This document shows positions 1-9,142 of a DNA stretch of 64,000 nt, in pieces. The position numbers were made by a program, and so were the translations under genes. Each line of letters starts with the position of its first letter. Position 1 is the stretch's first letter. This DNA is from GCA-002050365 sp964237235 (GTDB taxonomy: Bacteria; Acidobacteriota; Blastocatellia; Pyrinomonadales; Pyrinomonadaceae): the NCBI GenBank assembly GCA_964237235.1, contig CAXSGY010000006.1, positions 124,001-188,000 of the forward strand, read 5' to 3'. The notes under the pieces were generated by a model, which was given only the letters and a program-made list of their open reading frames with translations, was not told where the DNA came from and made no database searches.

Positions 1-110
1 ACTTTTTCGACACGTCTCGCTCGGATGATTTCAGTCTTTTCGTCGAATGCCGAATATCTTTCTCGCTTTGTTTTTCGCCGGTCAAAAACCCCGCGGACAA
101 AGTGTATTTC

Positions 111-140
111 TTGACACACATCAAATCTTTTGGCTATGAT
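111..140 (+). promoter_or_regulatory. sigma-70-like promoter of the VCBS-protein gene
   Basis: A perfect TTGACA (111-116) and a TATGAT (135-140) are separated by 18 bp, which fits a housekeeping promoter. Transcription would start near 147, leaving a leader of about 200 nt before the GTG start at 346. Nothing else is seen in 1-345: no ORF, no clear riboswitch or terminator. The leader is AT-rich. Confidence 0.6.
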
Positions 141-345
141 TAATTTTGACTGAAGTATTTTTTATACTTTAAATTTTATCAAACAAGTTTTTTGAATCGG
201 CTTCTGTTTATCTTACGCGCTTTCAAATCGTCATAAAAAACTTTCGTCAAACTTTGTATTAATTTTAGTTTGTCCAAATCAATTCCGCTAATAGCCGGCG
301 GTTCTAATAATCGTTTCCCAAAAATAAAATAACTAGGAGAAAATT

Positions 346-3300
346 GTGAAGATGTTCCTGCAAAAATTCGATCTAGGAAATGTCCGTTTGCTCAAAGCCG
401 TATTCGGCTTCAGCCTTTTGTTTTGTTTGTCGGTTTCTACTTATGGCATCGGTGTCTGTGCCATAAATAACTTCGATACGAGTTTGGTGCCGACGGTCGG
501 CATCGGTCCGAGACAGGTTTTACTCGGAGACGTGAACGGCGACGGGTCGCGCGATGCGGTGGTTTTATCCGGCAGTTCAGGTTCAAATATAGCGACGATT
601 TTGCTCAACGACGGACGCGGAAATTTGACGACTTTCACGAGCGTTCCTTTAAGCTCGTCAGCCGTTTCAGCCGCTCTGGGTGATTTTAATTTAGACGGTG
701 ATTTAGATTTGGTCGTCGTCGGAAATTCCAACTTCAGCAGCGGCGCGTCGCAGGTCGCGTTTTATTCCAACAACGGCGGCGGCGTGTTTTCGCTTCAGAA
801 TACTATTAACACTCTAGGTTCGGCGGTGTCGGTCGAAACGGGCGATTTCAACGGCGACAGAGTTTTGGACGTTGCCGTTGCCGGTTCTAACAATAATGTC
901 GGATCGGTTTCCCTGTTGCTGAACGACGGTTTGGGAAATTTGTCCGTTGCAGGAAATTTCAGCATCGGCGGAACTGCACGTGATTTGAAAGTGGCGGATT
1001 TTAATAACGACGGTATTTCCGACGTTATTACCCTGAACAATAATTCGAGCGTGTCGGTTTTGCTCGGCAGTAATTCGGGAAGTTTTCAGCTTGCCTCCAA
1101 CTTCGTTCTCAGCACAAATTCGTTTTCATACAATTTATTTGCCGTCGGCGACCTAAATAACGATAATTTTCCCGATCTGGTGATTTCAGCCACCGATTCA
1201 ACGTCCTACAGCGTCGCTTTGAACAACGGTGGCGGCAGCTTTACGCTTCCGACGCAGACAACTTTCACCGACTTTAATCTGCGTATTCGTTCAATCGCAA
1301 TCGGTCAGGCGGTCGGCAACTCGAATGCCGATGTGGTATTCGGAATCGGCGGCGGTTTCAGCGACAGCATCAGCGAAGTGGCGATTGTTCAGGGCAACGG
1401 CAACGGCACGTTTAATTCGACCGCGCCGATTTTATCTCCGAGCGGCTCGGCACCGGCGTTTGTCGTCATCGGCGATCTGAATAACGACGGACGCAACGAT
1501 ATAACGACGGTAAACACCAATTCGAGCGATATTACCGTTTTGCTCAACAACAACGACCGATTCGGACCGACCGCTTTTCCGGTTACCGCCGGATCAAATG
1601 TCATCGCCGCCGCCGATTTTGACAGCGACGGCAATCTCGACACGATCACCGCCAACAGCAACGGCGCGAGTTCGGGCAGCACCAACCTTTTGATTTCATA
1701 CGGCAACGGAAGAGGCGGAGTAACCAACACTCAAAGCGTCAGCCTGGCAAACGGCATTCAGTTCATCATCGCCGCCGATTTTAACAACGATTCCCGACCG
1801 GATGTTCTGGTTGCGGCGACGACGGGTACGAACAGTAATGCCGGCACCGTCTCTTTATTTTTGAATACCGGCGTGGCTACGTCGAGATTTGCTGTTATTC
1901 CCTCGGCAAATTTAAATCTCAACTTTACGATTAAAAATTTGGTTATCGGAGATTTTAATAACGACGGCATTAAAGATATTGTCGCCGGCTCGACCAATAG
2001 CAACGTCATCGCATTTATTCCGGTAACGCAAACGGGAACTTTCAGCACTTCTACGAGTTTCGCCACGCCGATCAGCAGCCCGTCGGTCGCCGCCGGTAAT
2101 TTTAACTCCGACAACAATCTGGATTTGGCAATCGCCGGAACAAATTCTTCAACGGGAATCGGCGCGGTTTACATTCTGTTCGGAAACGGAAACGGCGCAT
2201 TTTCGCAATTTAACGAAAGCGTCCCGGTTAACAATCCGAGTTCGATTGTCAGCGGCGATTTTAACGGAGATTCGATTTCGGATTTTGCGGTAACCAGTTT
2301 GAGCGGTAGTTTCAGCGGTTCAAATACAACGGTGGCGGTCGCTCTCGGCATCGGCGGCGGCAGATTCACTCAACCGATTTCGTATCCTGTCGGCTTGGAC
2401 GGCAGATCAATCACAGCGGCGGATTTCAACGGCGACGGTCGGCTCGATCTGGCTGTGGCTAACCGCACTTCCAACTCTTTCTCGATTTTGACGAATATCG
2501 GAGCGGGAAATTTTTCTCCCGCGAGCAATTTCCTCGCCGGTATTTTCCCCGAATCTCTGACGGTCGGCGACTTTAACAACGACGGACGAGTCGAGATAGC
2601 GACCGCTAACCGCGGCGGCAACAATTTTTCCTTGATACTCAATTCCTGTCAGGAAGCGGTTACGAAAACCGACTATAACGGCGAAGGCAGATCGGACTTC
2701 GCCGTCTTTCGCCCTTCAAACGGCACCTGGTATGTTTTGAGCAACGATACGAACACGACGAAAACACGTTCGTTCGGCACTAATAACGATATACCGACAC
2801 CGGGCGATTTCGACGGCGACGGCATCTCCGATTTTGCAGTCTTCCGTCCGTCAAACGGTACCTGGTATATTCTTCGCAGCTCGACCGACCGCTCCTTATC
2901 GGTGTCTTTCGGCGCGAACGGAGATATTCCGGTCGCCGCCGATTACGACGGCGACGGTCGAACCGATATTGCCGTCTTTCGCCCTTCAAACGGCACCTGG
3001 TATATACGACGCGGTTTGACGGCGCAGAGCCAATTTTACGGTTCGCAATTCGGAACCAACGGCGACCGTCCGGTGCCTGCCGATTATGACGGAGACGGAA
3101 AAGTTGATCTCGCCATTTACCGGGACGGTTTATGGGTTATCTTGAGAAGTTCAAATTCCTCGATCATCTATCAACAGTTCGGTATTGCCGCCGATATACC
3201 TTTAATCGGCGATTACGACGGCGACGGCAAATCGGATTTAGCCGTTTATCGTAACGGCATCTGGTTTATTTTAGAGAGCAGAACAAATGGATTTCGCGCG

Positions 3301-3486
3301 GAAAACTTCGGTCTCCCGACCGACCGTCCGCAACCAGGCGATTACGACGGCGATAATCGAACCGATATTGCAGTTTATCGTGCAAGCGATAATAACTGGT
3401 ATGTTCTTCGCAGCAGCGATAGGCAAATACGCGCGGTAAATTGGGGAACGACAAATGATATTCCGGTCACGTCGCTTTATAGATAG
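346..3486 (+). CDS. secreted FG-GAP/VCBS repeat protein
   Basis: A 1046-residue exported protein made almost entirely of beta-propeller-type FG-GAP (VCBS) repeats. Residues 1-40 form a signal peptide with a basic start and a hydrophobic stretch. Residues about 50-770 hold more than a dozen degenerate repeats with cores such as GDFNNDG and ADFNGDG, an Asp/Asn-rich pattern known to bind calcium in this family. From about 775 to the end there are six or seven more regular repeats with DYDGDG followed by FRPSNGTWY or similar. GTG at 346 is preferred to ATG at 352 because AGGAGA (335-340) lies 5 nt upstream of it. The gene stands alone between a promoter and a terminator. Family members are usually cell-surface or extracellular; no enzymatic domain is visible and the ligand is unknown. 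Confidence 0.88.
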   Translation: MKMFLQKFDLGNVRLLKAVFGFSLLFCLSVSTYGIGVCAINNFDTSLVPTVGIGPRQVLLGDVNGDGSRDAVVLSGSSGSNIATILLNDGRGNLTTFTSVPLSSSAVSAALGDFNLDGDLDLVVVGNSNFSSGASQVAFYSNNGGGVFSLQNTINTLGSAVSVETGDFNGDRVLDVAVAGSNNNVGSVSLLLNDGLGNLSVAGNFSIGGTARDLKVADFNNDGISDVITLNNNSSVSVLLGSNSGSFQLASNFVLSTNSFSYNLFAVGDLNNDNFPDLVISATDSTSYSVALNNGGGSFTLPTQTTFTDFNLRIRSIAIGQAVGNSNADVVFGIGGGFSDSISEVAIVQGNGNGTFNSTAPILSPSGSAPAFVVIGDLNNDGRNDITTVNTNSSDITVLLNNNDRFGPTAFPVTAGSNVIAAADFDSDGNLDTITANSNGASSGSTNLLISYGNGRGGVTNTQSVSLANGIQFIIAADFNNDSRPDVLVAATTGTNSNAGTVSLFLNTGVATSRFAVIPSANLNLNFTIKNLVIGDFNNDGIKDIVAGSTNSNVIAFIPVTQTGTFSTSTSFATPISSPSVAAGNFNSDNNLDLAIAGTNSSTGIGAVYILFGNGNGAFSQFNESVPVNNPSSIVSGDFNGDSISDFAVTSLSGSFSGSNTTVAVALGIGGGRFTQPISYPVGLDGRSITAADFNGDGRLDLAVANRTSNSFSILTNIGAGNFSPASNFLAGIFPESLTVGDFNNDGRVEIATANRGGNNFSLILNSCQEAVTKTDYNGEGRSDFAVFRPSNGTWYVLSNDTNTTKTRSFGTNNDIPTPGDFDGDGISDFAVFRPSNGTWYILRSSTDRSLSVSFGANGDIPVAADYDGDGRTDIAVFRPSNGTWYIRRGLTAQSQFYGSQFGTNGDRPVPADYDGDGKVDLAIYRDGLWVILRSSNSSIIYQQFGIAADIPLIGDYDGDGKSDLAVYRNGIWFILESRTNGFRAENFGLPTDRPQPGDYDGDNRTDIAVYRASDNNWYVLRSSDRQIRAVNWGTTNDIPVTSLYR

Positions 3487-3494
3487 CGCGCAAC

Positions 3495-3540
3495 AAAGCA
3501 AAGAGGGCATACTTAAAAAAGTACGCCCTCTTTGCTTTTA
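3495..3540. terminator. intrinsic terminator, probably bidirectional
   Basis: A long hairpin in which AGCAAAGAGGGC pairs with GCCCTCTTTGCT, with a short AT-rich loop and a T-rich tail on the plus side. The minus side is A-rich, so it can also end the convergent ABC cluster. Confidence 0.8.
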
Positions 3541-3584
3541 ATCAATCTTTGCAAGACAAAATCCGGAAACGAACGGCTGAAAAT

Positions 3585-4526
3585 TTAACTTTCCGTTTCT
3601 TTAACAAACAACTCTTCCAATGACTGCCTGATCGGTTGAACGGAAACCAATTTTCCTTTGTTGCGGCGAATGATCGGCAGAATACGATCAATATCTTTTT
3701 CATCGGTAACATTAATATTCGCTCCGCTCGGTTTAGAGTAAACAACCGCGCCGCCAATCTCTTTGATTTCATTCCACAGCACATTTGCCGAAATGCCTTT
3801 AACATTAATTTCAAAGATTTGCGTTTCGCCGCTCGTCGTTAAAAGCTCGTCGAGATTGCCGGTCGCCGCGAGTTTTCCGCCGCGCAAAATCGCCACGTTG
3901 TCGCATAAGGCTTCGATGTCCGACAAAATATGCGTGGACATAAAAACGGTCGTTCCTTTTTCGCGCAAATCCGCGATCAGCTCGCGGATTTCCCTGCGTC
4001 CAATCGGATCGAGTCCGCTCATCGGTTCGTCGAGAAAAACGATTTCCGGCTCGTTGATTAGAGACTGCGCCAAGCCGACTCTTTGCAGCATTCCTTTGGA
4101 AAATTTCCGCAGTTGTTTGTCCCAATCTTTTTCGTCCAAACCGACGCGCGTCAAAAGTTCGACGGTTTTTTGTTTGCGCTTATTAGTGTCCAAACCAAAC
4201 AATTCACCGAAATAATTCATCAATTCGCGCGCCTTCAAATAATCGTAAAAATACGGATTTTCGGGACAATAGCCGATGCGCGAATGCATTTTCACGTCGG
4301 AAATATCTCTGCCCAAAATCCGCGCCGTCCCCGTCGTCGGAAACATCAGGGACATCAAAATTTTGATCGTCGTCGTTTTGCCCGCGCCGTTGCCGCCTAA
4401 GAAACCGAAAATTTGATTCGGCGCGATTTGCAAATTCAGATTATCCAGAGCGCAAACGCGCTTCTTTTTCAGAAATCCGGTTTCGTAATCCTTCGACAAA
4501 TTTTCGATTTCGACAATGTAATCCAT
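3585..4526 (-). CDS. ABC transporter ATP-binding protein (ABC-2 type)
   Basis: This 313-residue nucleotide-binding subunit energises the permease encoded two genes upstream. Walker A is GGNGAGKT at residues 44-51. The signature is FSKGMLQ at 142-148, a variant of LSGGQ common in CcmA/NatA-like ABC-2 ATPases. Walker B is IVFLDEP at 162-168 and the switch histidine is H199. The extra C-terminal region of about 80 residues after the ATPase core is typical of this class. The start lies 3 bp after the stop of the TPR gene, so the two are probably co-translated. The substrate cannot be told; relatives handle drugs, polysaccharides or gliding/copper-export functions. Confidence 0.9.
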   Translation of the reverse strand: MDYIVEIENLSKDYETGFLKKKRVCALDNLNLQIAPNQIFGFLGGNGAGKTTTIKILMSLMFPTTGTARILGRDISDVKMHSRIGYCPENPYFYDYLKARELMNYFGELFGLDTNKRKQKTVELLTRVGLDEKDWDKQLRKFSKGMLQRVGLAQSLINEPEIVFLDEPMSGLDPIGRREIRELIADLREKGTTVFMSTHILSDIEALCDNVAILRGGKLAATGNLDELLTTSGETQIFEINVKGISANVLWNEIKEIGGAVVYSKPSGANINVTDEKDIDRILPIIRRNKGKLVSVQPIRQSLEELFVKETES

Positions 4527-4529
4527 AAA

Positions 4530-5459
4530 TTAATTCGACAAAATATCCGTTTTTTCCTTATCGAGTTCGATTTGGCAATTTTCACGATTCAAGATGTAAG
4601 GCGCGCCGGTCGGATCAATTAAATTAAAGTCATTGTCAACGCGAAAATTTATTTTGCCCGCCGATTTGTCGCTCTGCAAAAGCGGGATGATTTCGCGCCA
4701 ACTATTCGCGCAGCGATTATTTTTCGCTTTGAAATCGTCCAAAACTTTTTGCGCCGCTTCCCGTTCGTCCAAAGAATCGAATGTTTTCAAATGCAGCGCG
4801 GCACTCGCCTTGATATTTTCGTCGCGCGATTCCTGAATGATTTGTTCATAGACGGCGCGGGCAGTAGCGCGGCTGCCGCCTTCGGTTTTCATACGCGCCG
4901 ATGTCAGGCGCATAAAATCCGGCGCGCCTTCGATGCGCGCTCCGTCAGCGTAAACTTGCGAAGCCTTTTCGTAATTCCCTAAACGCCAGTAAATATAGCC
5001 GAGATACTGGTAAAGCCGCCAGTCGTTCGGGTTGTCGGCGATGCCCTTTTCGGTAAATTTAATCGCCAACTCTTTGTCAATCGCCGGCAGAACGACCGCG
5101 CCGTATTCGTAAACGCCCGTAAAACGCGGATCGAGATCGGTCGCGCTGTTCAAATACGGATAAAGCAGGCGCGGATTTAAGGGCTTTAAGTTTTCCAGAT
5201 TGACATCTTCGCGGCTGACAATCAGTTTATTGCCGATGTATTGCAAAGATTTCATCCAGTACCAATCTGCTAGCAACCCTTCAAAACCGAACGAGTAGCC
5301 TTTTAATTTCGCGCCCTGCAAAAGCAAATCTTCGTCCGCGTAACCTTCCGGTTCGGCAGGGCGATTTCGTTCGAGAAAATTGCTCAAAACAAAAACGGCG
5401 GCGAAACCGCAGACGATTAAAACCGCCGAAATCAAAGTTTGTTTTGCGCCTTTATTCAT
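4530..5459 (-). CDS. membrane-anchored TPR-like protein
   Basis: A 309-residue protein with one N-terminal membrane segment (about residues 11-30, just after MNKGAKQ) followed by a soluble, helical, TPR-like part: residues roughly 95-230 contain pairs such as WRLYQYLGYIYWRLGNYEKA. The longer reading frame up to 5519 was rejected because its first 20 codons are read from a palindromic repeat (5474-5598); the ATG at 5459 begins where the hydrophobic anchor needs it. No strong ribosome site is visible. It lies between the permease and ATPase genes, so it is likely an accessory subunit of that ABC system, facing the periplasm. The exact role is unknown. Confidence 0.75.
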   Translation of the reverse strand: MNKGAKQTLISAVLIVCGFAAVFVLSNFLERNRPAEPEGYADEDLLLQGAKLKGYSFGFEGLLADWYWMKSLQYIGNKLIVSREDVNLENLKPLNPRLLYPYLNSATDLDPRFTGVYEYGAVVLPAIDKELAIKFTEKGIADNPNDWRLYQYLGYIYWRLGNYEKASQVYADGARIEGAPDFMRLTSARMKTEGGSRATARAVYEQIIQESRDENIKASAALHLKTFDSLDEREAAQKVLDDFKAKNNRCANSWREIIPLLQSDKSAGKINFRVDNDFNLIDPTGAPYILNRENCQIELDKEKTDILSN

Positions 5460-5473
5460 ATAATTTCTAAGAG

Positions 5474-5598
5474 GGAGCGCGGACGGCTCGTCCGCATCGA
5501 GCGCGGCAGCGCGAGACACTCCGTTATAATCAAATTGCGCGATTCTAAACTAACAACGCGCGCTATCGCTCGTTGGGCGAACGAGCCGTCCGCGCTCC
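5474..5598. repeat. RAYT-associated palindromic element, copy 1
   Basis: A 125-bp element with inverted ends: GGAGCGCGGACGGCTCGTCC at the left and its complement at the right. Inside are a short palindrome (TCGAGCGCG...GCGCGAGA) and the string CAAATTGCGCGA. It has the same length and orientation as the copies at 9018-9142 and 9735-9859, and lies between the permease and TPR genes. Confidence 0.9.
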
Positions 5599-5610
5599 TT
5601 TCGACGAAAA

Positions 5611-6384
5611 TTATTTAAAATTTCGCCGACTGAAAATCAAAATTGTCATCGCCAGCAAAACCACGATATAAACAACCGCGTAAGCGACCGCGCCGCCGAA
5701 CATCAACGCTGTCGGCACGTCGCCGTGCGCCGCGTCGGTTCTAAAGTTGTAAAACGAAAAATTCGGCAGGGTGAAATATAAAAAATCGAAAAATAGTTTC
5801 GTGAAATTCGAGCCGAGATTCGCCGCAAAATCTCTCAAAGATTGGCTGAAATTTCCGATGATAAAAACAAAAAACGCGAGCAGAGCCGACAGCGCGGGCG
5901 AAGAAAACGAGGAAAACAAAATGGCGACGGCGGTCAAAATACAAAGCTCGAGATAAAGCAAAAAAATCGCGCCCCAAATTGAAACAGCCAAATTTCCGCC
6001 GCCGACATAAAGAATCGCCAGCGACACGCCCGCGCCCATAATCAAAATGTTGACCAGCAGCGTCAAGCACAAACCCAAGTATTTGCCGACAATAAATTCG
6101 CCGCGCCCAATCGGTTTCGAGAAAATCGCAAACACCGTCCGCCGCTCGATTTCCTTTGAAACCAAAGATACGCCGACAAAAATCGAAATAAACGCACCGA
6201 AAACGAGCATCGCGCCTAAACCGAGATTAACGATAGTTCCGGCTTCCTGCCCGGCGGTCAATTCGCTCAAAAAAATCGCGCATCCCGTAATCAGCAGAAC
6301 AAACAGCACGAGATTATACAAAATCCGGTCGCGCACGGCTTCGCGAAATGTATTGCGGGCAATTGTCAGAATATTAAAAATCAC
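5611..6384 (-). CDS. ABC-2 type transporter permease
   Basis: A 257-residue polytopic inner-membrane protein with about six hydrophobic segments. The N-terminus (ILTIARNTFREAVRDRILY) is the amphipathic entry helix typical of ABC-2 permeases, and VSKEIERRTVFAIFSKPI is the conserved cytoplasmic coupling-loop motif of the family. It overlaps the upstream membrane-protein gene by 4 bp (ATGA), which implies translational coupling. It should form the translocation channel with the ATPase at 3585-4526. Only one permease gene is present, so a homodimer is likely. The 125-bp repeat separates it from the TPR gene. Confidence 0.87.
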   Translation of the reverse strand: MIFNILTIARNTFREAVRDRILYNLVLFVLLITGCAIFLSELTAGQEAGTIVNLGLGAMLVFGAFISIFVGVSLVSKEIERRTVFAIFSKPIGRGEFIVGKYLGLCLTLLVNILIMGAGVSLAILYVGGGNLAVSIWGAIFLLYLELCILTAVAILFSSFSSPALSALLAFFVFIIGNFSQSLRDFAANLGSNFTKLFFDFLYFTLPNFSFYNFRTDAAHGDVPTALMFGGAVAYAVVYIVVLLAMTILIFSRRNFK

Positions 6385-8114
6385 AGCAGAAATTTAGCAC
6401 GTTGTTTCTTTTCGAACAAAATACGGTTTTTAAATTTTGGAGCGAAAAAATTTTTATACATTAGCAACAAGAACGCCGAAAATAAAAACAACCAGCTTGC
6501 AACCGAAATTATCGAAGCGATTTTAATTATCGGCGGTTCTTGAAAAACAAGTTCAACCGTAGATTTTTTGGCAGGAAGCGGAATCAGCATTACGCCATTC
6601 TCATCTTTTTCGACTTCTGCCGGAATGCCGTTCACATTCGCCCGCCAATGCGGATAATAAAACGTGGCGACGCGAACCTTGGTCGGCTGTCCTTCGGAAA
6701 CGATAAACTCACGTTTTTCCGCTTCCCAAGTTTTGATTTCAGCCGCACGATTTTCAGCTAAAACTTTATCTTTAATACTAAACGCACTGTTTTGCGCCCA
6801 AATTGTCCACCAACAAACGAAACTTTCGGATTCAGGTAAGGCTTGAATCCGGCTCTCGAATTTTTCGCGCGAATATGGCGCGAAAGATGTCGGGTGCAGA
6901 ATATATATAAAATCGAAAAGCAAAATTGTTACAGAAAAAATAAGACAAACATAAATCCAAATTCTTTGCTTAAGAAACTCGCCTTTAATCAAATAATGGA
7001 TTCCTGCCGTCGTGATAATCGCTAAACATAACGCTACAATATTCATCCAACGCGATGGAAACTGTACTTTCTGTAATGGCACCAATATCTGCCAAAGCGG
7101 ACGGCTGAACGGCGTAACCATAAAAAAAGTAAATAATCCGAGCGGTAAAACGGTTTTGAAAATTTCTTTCTTAGGCTCATATTCCGTTTGATTCGCTCTT
7201 TTGTAAAACCGATAAAACAAAATCGTCCCGAAAAAGGCGATAGTTAAAATAATCGTCGCGTCAGCTATTTTTACCGTCTCGGGAAAATTGTCAGAATAAT
7301 AACTGAACGGGAAAAATGCTTTTTCAAAATCAAAATGTCCGCTGCTAAAACGATCAGTGGCGTGATTAAGCCAGTTTATTTCGGTTATGATAACAATCCA
7401 GTAAAATGCGCTCGCCGCCATAGCCAATCCAATTGCCGCGACACACTTAATTAAAGCTCGCAAAAAAATTTCTTTCCTGATAAGCGTCGTCGCGTAAACG
7501 AAAAGACTTATCGAACCGATAATCGTCGTTGGCAAATGAAGCAATATCAACAGCGCAAAGGAAATAATCAATCCTAAAACGTCGGAGGCTCTTTCACGCC
7601 GGAAAATACCGGTTAAAAAAGCAAAACAAAATCCTAAAACGGCGGTCGCAGCAAACTCCGAATAATTGTTGAAGGAAACGTATAAGTGATTTAGGTGAAA
7701 GGGTATAAAAAGATAAAGACACGCGGCAAGAGCCGATTGTTTGACGGAAAACCAGCATCGCGCCCAATAATAAATTCCAAGCGAACCGACAACCATCCAA
7801 AAGGCGAATGTTATCCACGCTGCATCATACCAATTCCCCACGATGATGCGAACGAAAGCCAGTAAATAATATTCAAGCGGCGGATAAAATCTGATGCCAA
7901 TGTCGCCGTAACCGAAATTTTCATTTCCCGCCCAGCCCGGAAAATAATTGCCCGAATTGAGTGAGTCATAAAAGATTTGAGCGAACTTAAAGTGCTGAGG
8001 TAAATCAGTTGAATCGGGAATACCGAAATAAGCAATTGGCAAGACCATTAATGTTGCTGTCGAACAAACGAGCAATACATACAATTGTTTATTTGATATT
8101 TTTTTTCGATTCAT
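6381..8114 (-). CDS. polytopic membrane protein, PTPS-related/YfhO-like (GT-C-like)
   Basis: A protein of about 577 residues with ten or more transmembrane segments and a C-terminal extracytoplasmic domain of about 130 residues (containing FYYPHWRANVNG) before a last membrane helix. An acidic first loop (STDLPQH) follows the first membrane helix, as in GT-C glycosyltransferases. The architecture matches the '6-pyruvoyl-tetrahydropterin synthase related' membrane family, which despite its name is probably a lipid-linked glycosyltransferase. An in-frame GTG at 8153 would add 13 residues; the ATG at 8114 is chosen because the extra residues are polar and unconserved-looking, but neither has a clear ribosome site. 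It heads the ABC cluster, which hints at export of a glycosylated product. Confidence 0.65.
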   Translation of the reverse strand: MNRKKISNKQLYVLLVCSTATLMVLPIAYFGIPDSTDLPQHFKFAQIFYDSLNSGNYFPGWAGNENFGYGDIGIRFYPPLEYYLLAFVRIIVGNWYDAAWITFAFWMVVGSLGIYYWARCWFSVKQSALAACLYLFIPFHLNHLYVSFNNYSEFAATAVLGFCFAFLTGIFRRERASDVLGLIISFALLILLHLPTTIIGSISLFVYATTLIRKEIFLRALIKCVAAIGLAMAASAFYWIVIITEINWLNHATDRFSSGHFDFEKAFFPFSYYSDNFPETVKIADATIILTIAFFGTILFYRFYKRANQTEYEPKKEIFKTVLPLGLFTFFMVTPFSRPLWQILVPLQKVQFPSRWMNIVALCLAIITTAGIHYLIKGEFLKQRIWIYVCLIFSVTILLFDFIYILHPTSFAPYSREKFESRIQALPESESFVCWWTIWAQNSAFSIKDKVLAENRAAEIKTWEAEKREFIVSEGQPTKVRVATFYYPHWRANVNGIPAEVEKDENGVMLIPLPAKKSTVELVFQEPPIIKIASIISVASWLFLFSAFLLLMYKNFFAPKFKNRILFEKKQRAKFLL

Positions 8115-8221
8115 TTTGGGCGTTTTTGTTGATGAGCTTTTTGCAGAAGACACTTAATCAATTAATAGTGAAGGAAATAGCGAAAAAAGCAGCGTAAGGA
8201 CTATAGTAAATTTTCTTCAAT

Positions 8222-8265
8222 GAAAAACAAGCAGAATAAGACTTTTCTTATTCTGCTTGTTTTTG
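8222..8265. terminator. intrinsic terminator downstream of pilA
   Basis: The arms AACAAGCAGAATAAG and CTTATTCTGCTTGTT form a perfect hairpin with a 6-nt loop, with A/T runs on both sides. It lies 26 bp after the pilin stop and serves the minus-strand transcript. Confidence 0.8.
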
Positions 8266-8290
8266 GAAGCTAAGATTAATTATCTAACAA

Positions 8291-8782
8291 TTAGTTGTTA
8301 AGTGGTGTTCCACCCGAAACCGTTCTCGCGCTTGTGTCGGTAACAGTAGGAACGGTTCCGCCAGCGACTGCATAAATCACGCCCGATTCGTTCGTGTAGA
8401 AACTACGCGATCCCGTCGCACCGACTCCTGTGGCGGCAACCGGAGCAGCAGTTGCATTCCACCAAGTTGCAGGCTGAGTTGCAGAAGCCGTATAGACAAA
8501 AATATAACCATTTTTCGCCGTGGCAGCCGCCGAAGCATTTGCAAATGATGTGTCAACTAACCCGACAGCATTCAAATTCGCCATCGTACCATAAGTAGCA
8601 TTTGCAGCACGATAAGTGGCTTCAGCACCGGTTAATGTTCTCAAGGAAGCGATAGCCGAACCTTCGTTAGCCGCGCGGCGCGAAGCAAGCAAGTTCGGGA
8701 TGGCGATGGCGGCGATAATGCCGATGATGACGACGACGATTAACAATTCGATAAGCGAGAAACCTTTTTGATTCTTTTTCAT
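8291..8782 (-). CDS. pilA: type IV major pilin (prepilin)
   Basis: A 163-residue prepilin and the main structural subunit of a type IV pilus. The leader MKKNQKG is followed by FSLIELLIVVVIIGIIAAIA, so prepilin peptidase would cut between G7 and F8 and methylate F8; the invariant E5 of the mature chain is present (E12). The globular part is rich in Ala and Thr, of the short Deltaproteobacteria/Acidobacteria style, with no disulphide pair. AGGAG lies about 13 nt upstream of the ATG. A sigma-54-type promoter is seen at 8854-8868 and a terminator follows the gene. The sensor/regulator pair pilS/pilR lies just upstream, separated only by a RAYT insertion. Confidence 0.95.
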   Translation of the reverse strand: MKKNQKGFSLIELLIVVVIIGIIAAIAIPNLLASRRAANEGSAIASLRTLTGAEATYRAANATYGTMANLNAVGLVDTSFANASAAATAKNGYIFVYTASATQPATWWNATAAPVAATGVGATGSRSFYTNESGVIYAVAGGTVPTVTDTSARTVSGGTPLNN

Positions 8783-8853
8783 TTTAATTCACAATCTCCT
8801 AGAAATTCTTAATAGTATTTTTTCCTGACCTTTCTCAGTCACGATTACTTTAA

Positions 8854-8868
8854 CAAGAGGCGTGCCAA
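8854..8868 (-). promoter_or_regulatory. sigma-54 (-24/-12) promoter of pilA
   Basis: Read on the minus strand, the sequence is TTGGCACG-CCTC-TTG followed by T. This matches the RpoN consensus TGGCACG-N4-TTGC, with the invariant GG at -24 and GT instead of GC at -12. Transcription would start near 8842, giving a leader of about 60 nt before the pilin ATG. A sigma-54 activator of the NtrC family (PilR) is encoded nearby, as expected from the known PilS-PilR-RpoN control of pilA. Confidence 0.75.
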
Positions 8869-9017
8869 AAGATTTTGAAGCTTGAAGATAGATTGAAATA
8901 ATTGTAAATAAAGGACTTGCGGAAAGGCGTAAAAATTGCCGATTATATTGAACGATTAACTGAACCTTGTGATTAACAGTTTTTGGTAACAGGCGATTGA
9001 CAAAAAATGTCAGAATC

Positions 9018-9142
9018 GGAGCGCGGACGGCTCGTCCGCAATCGAGCGCGACGGCGCGAGATAAACAGTTGCCGTCAAATTGCGCGAAACTAACGCTCGC
9101 AACATCGCTATCGCTCGTTGGCGGACGAGCCGTCCGCGCTCC
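9018..9142. repeat. RAYT-associated palindromic element, copy 2
   Basis: The second 125-bp copy, with the same inverted ends as copies 1 and 3. Its right end lies inside the 3' end of the RAYT gene: the last 12 or so codons and the TAG stop (9108-9110) of the transposase are read from it. Confidence 0.92.
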
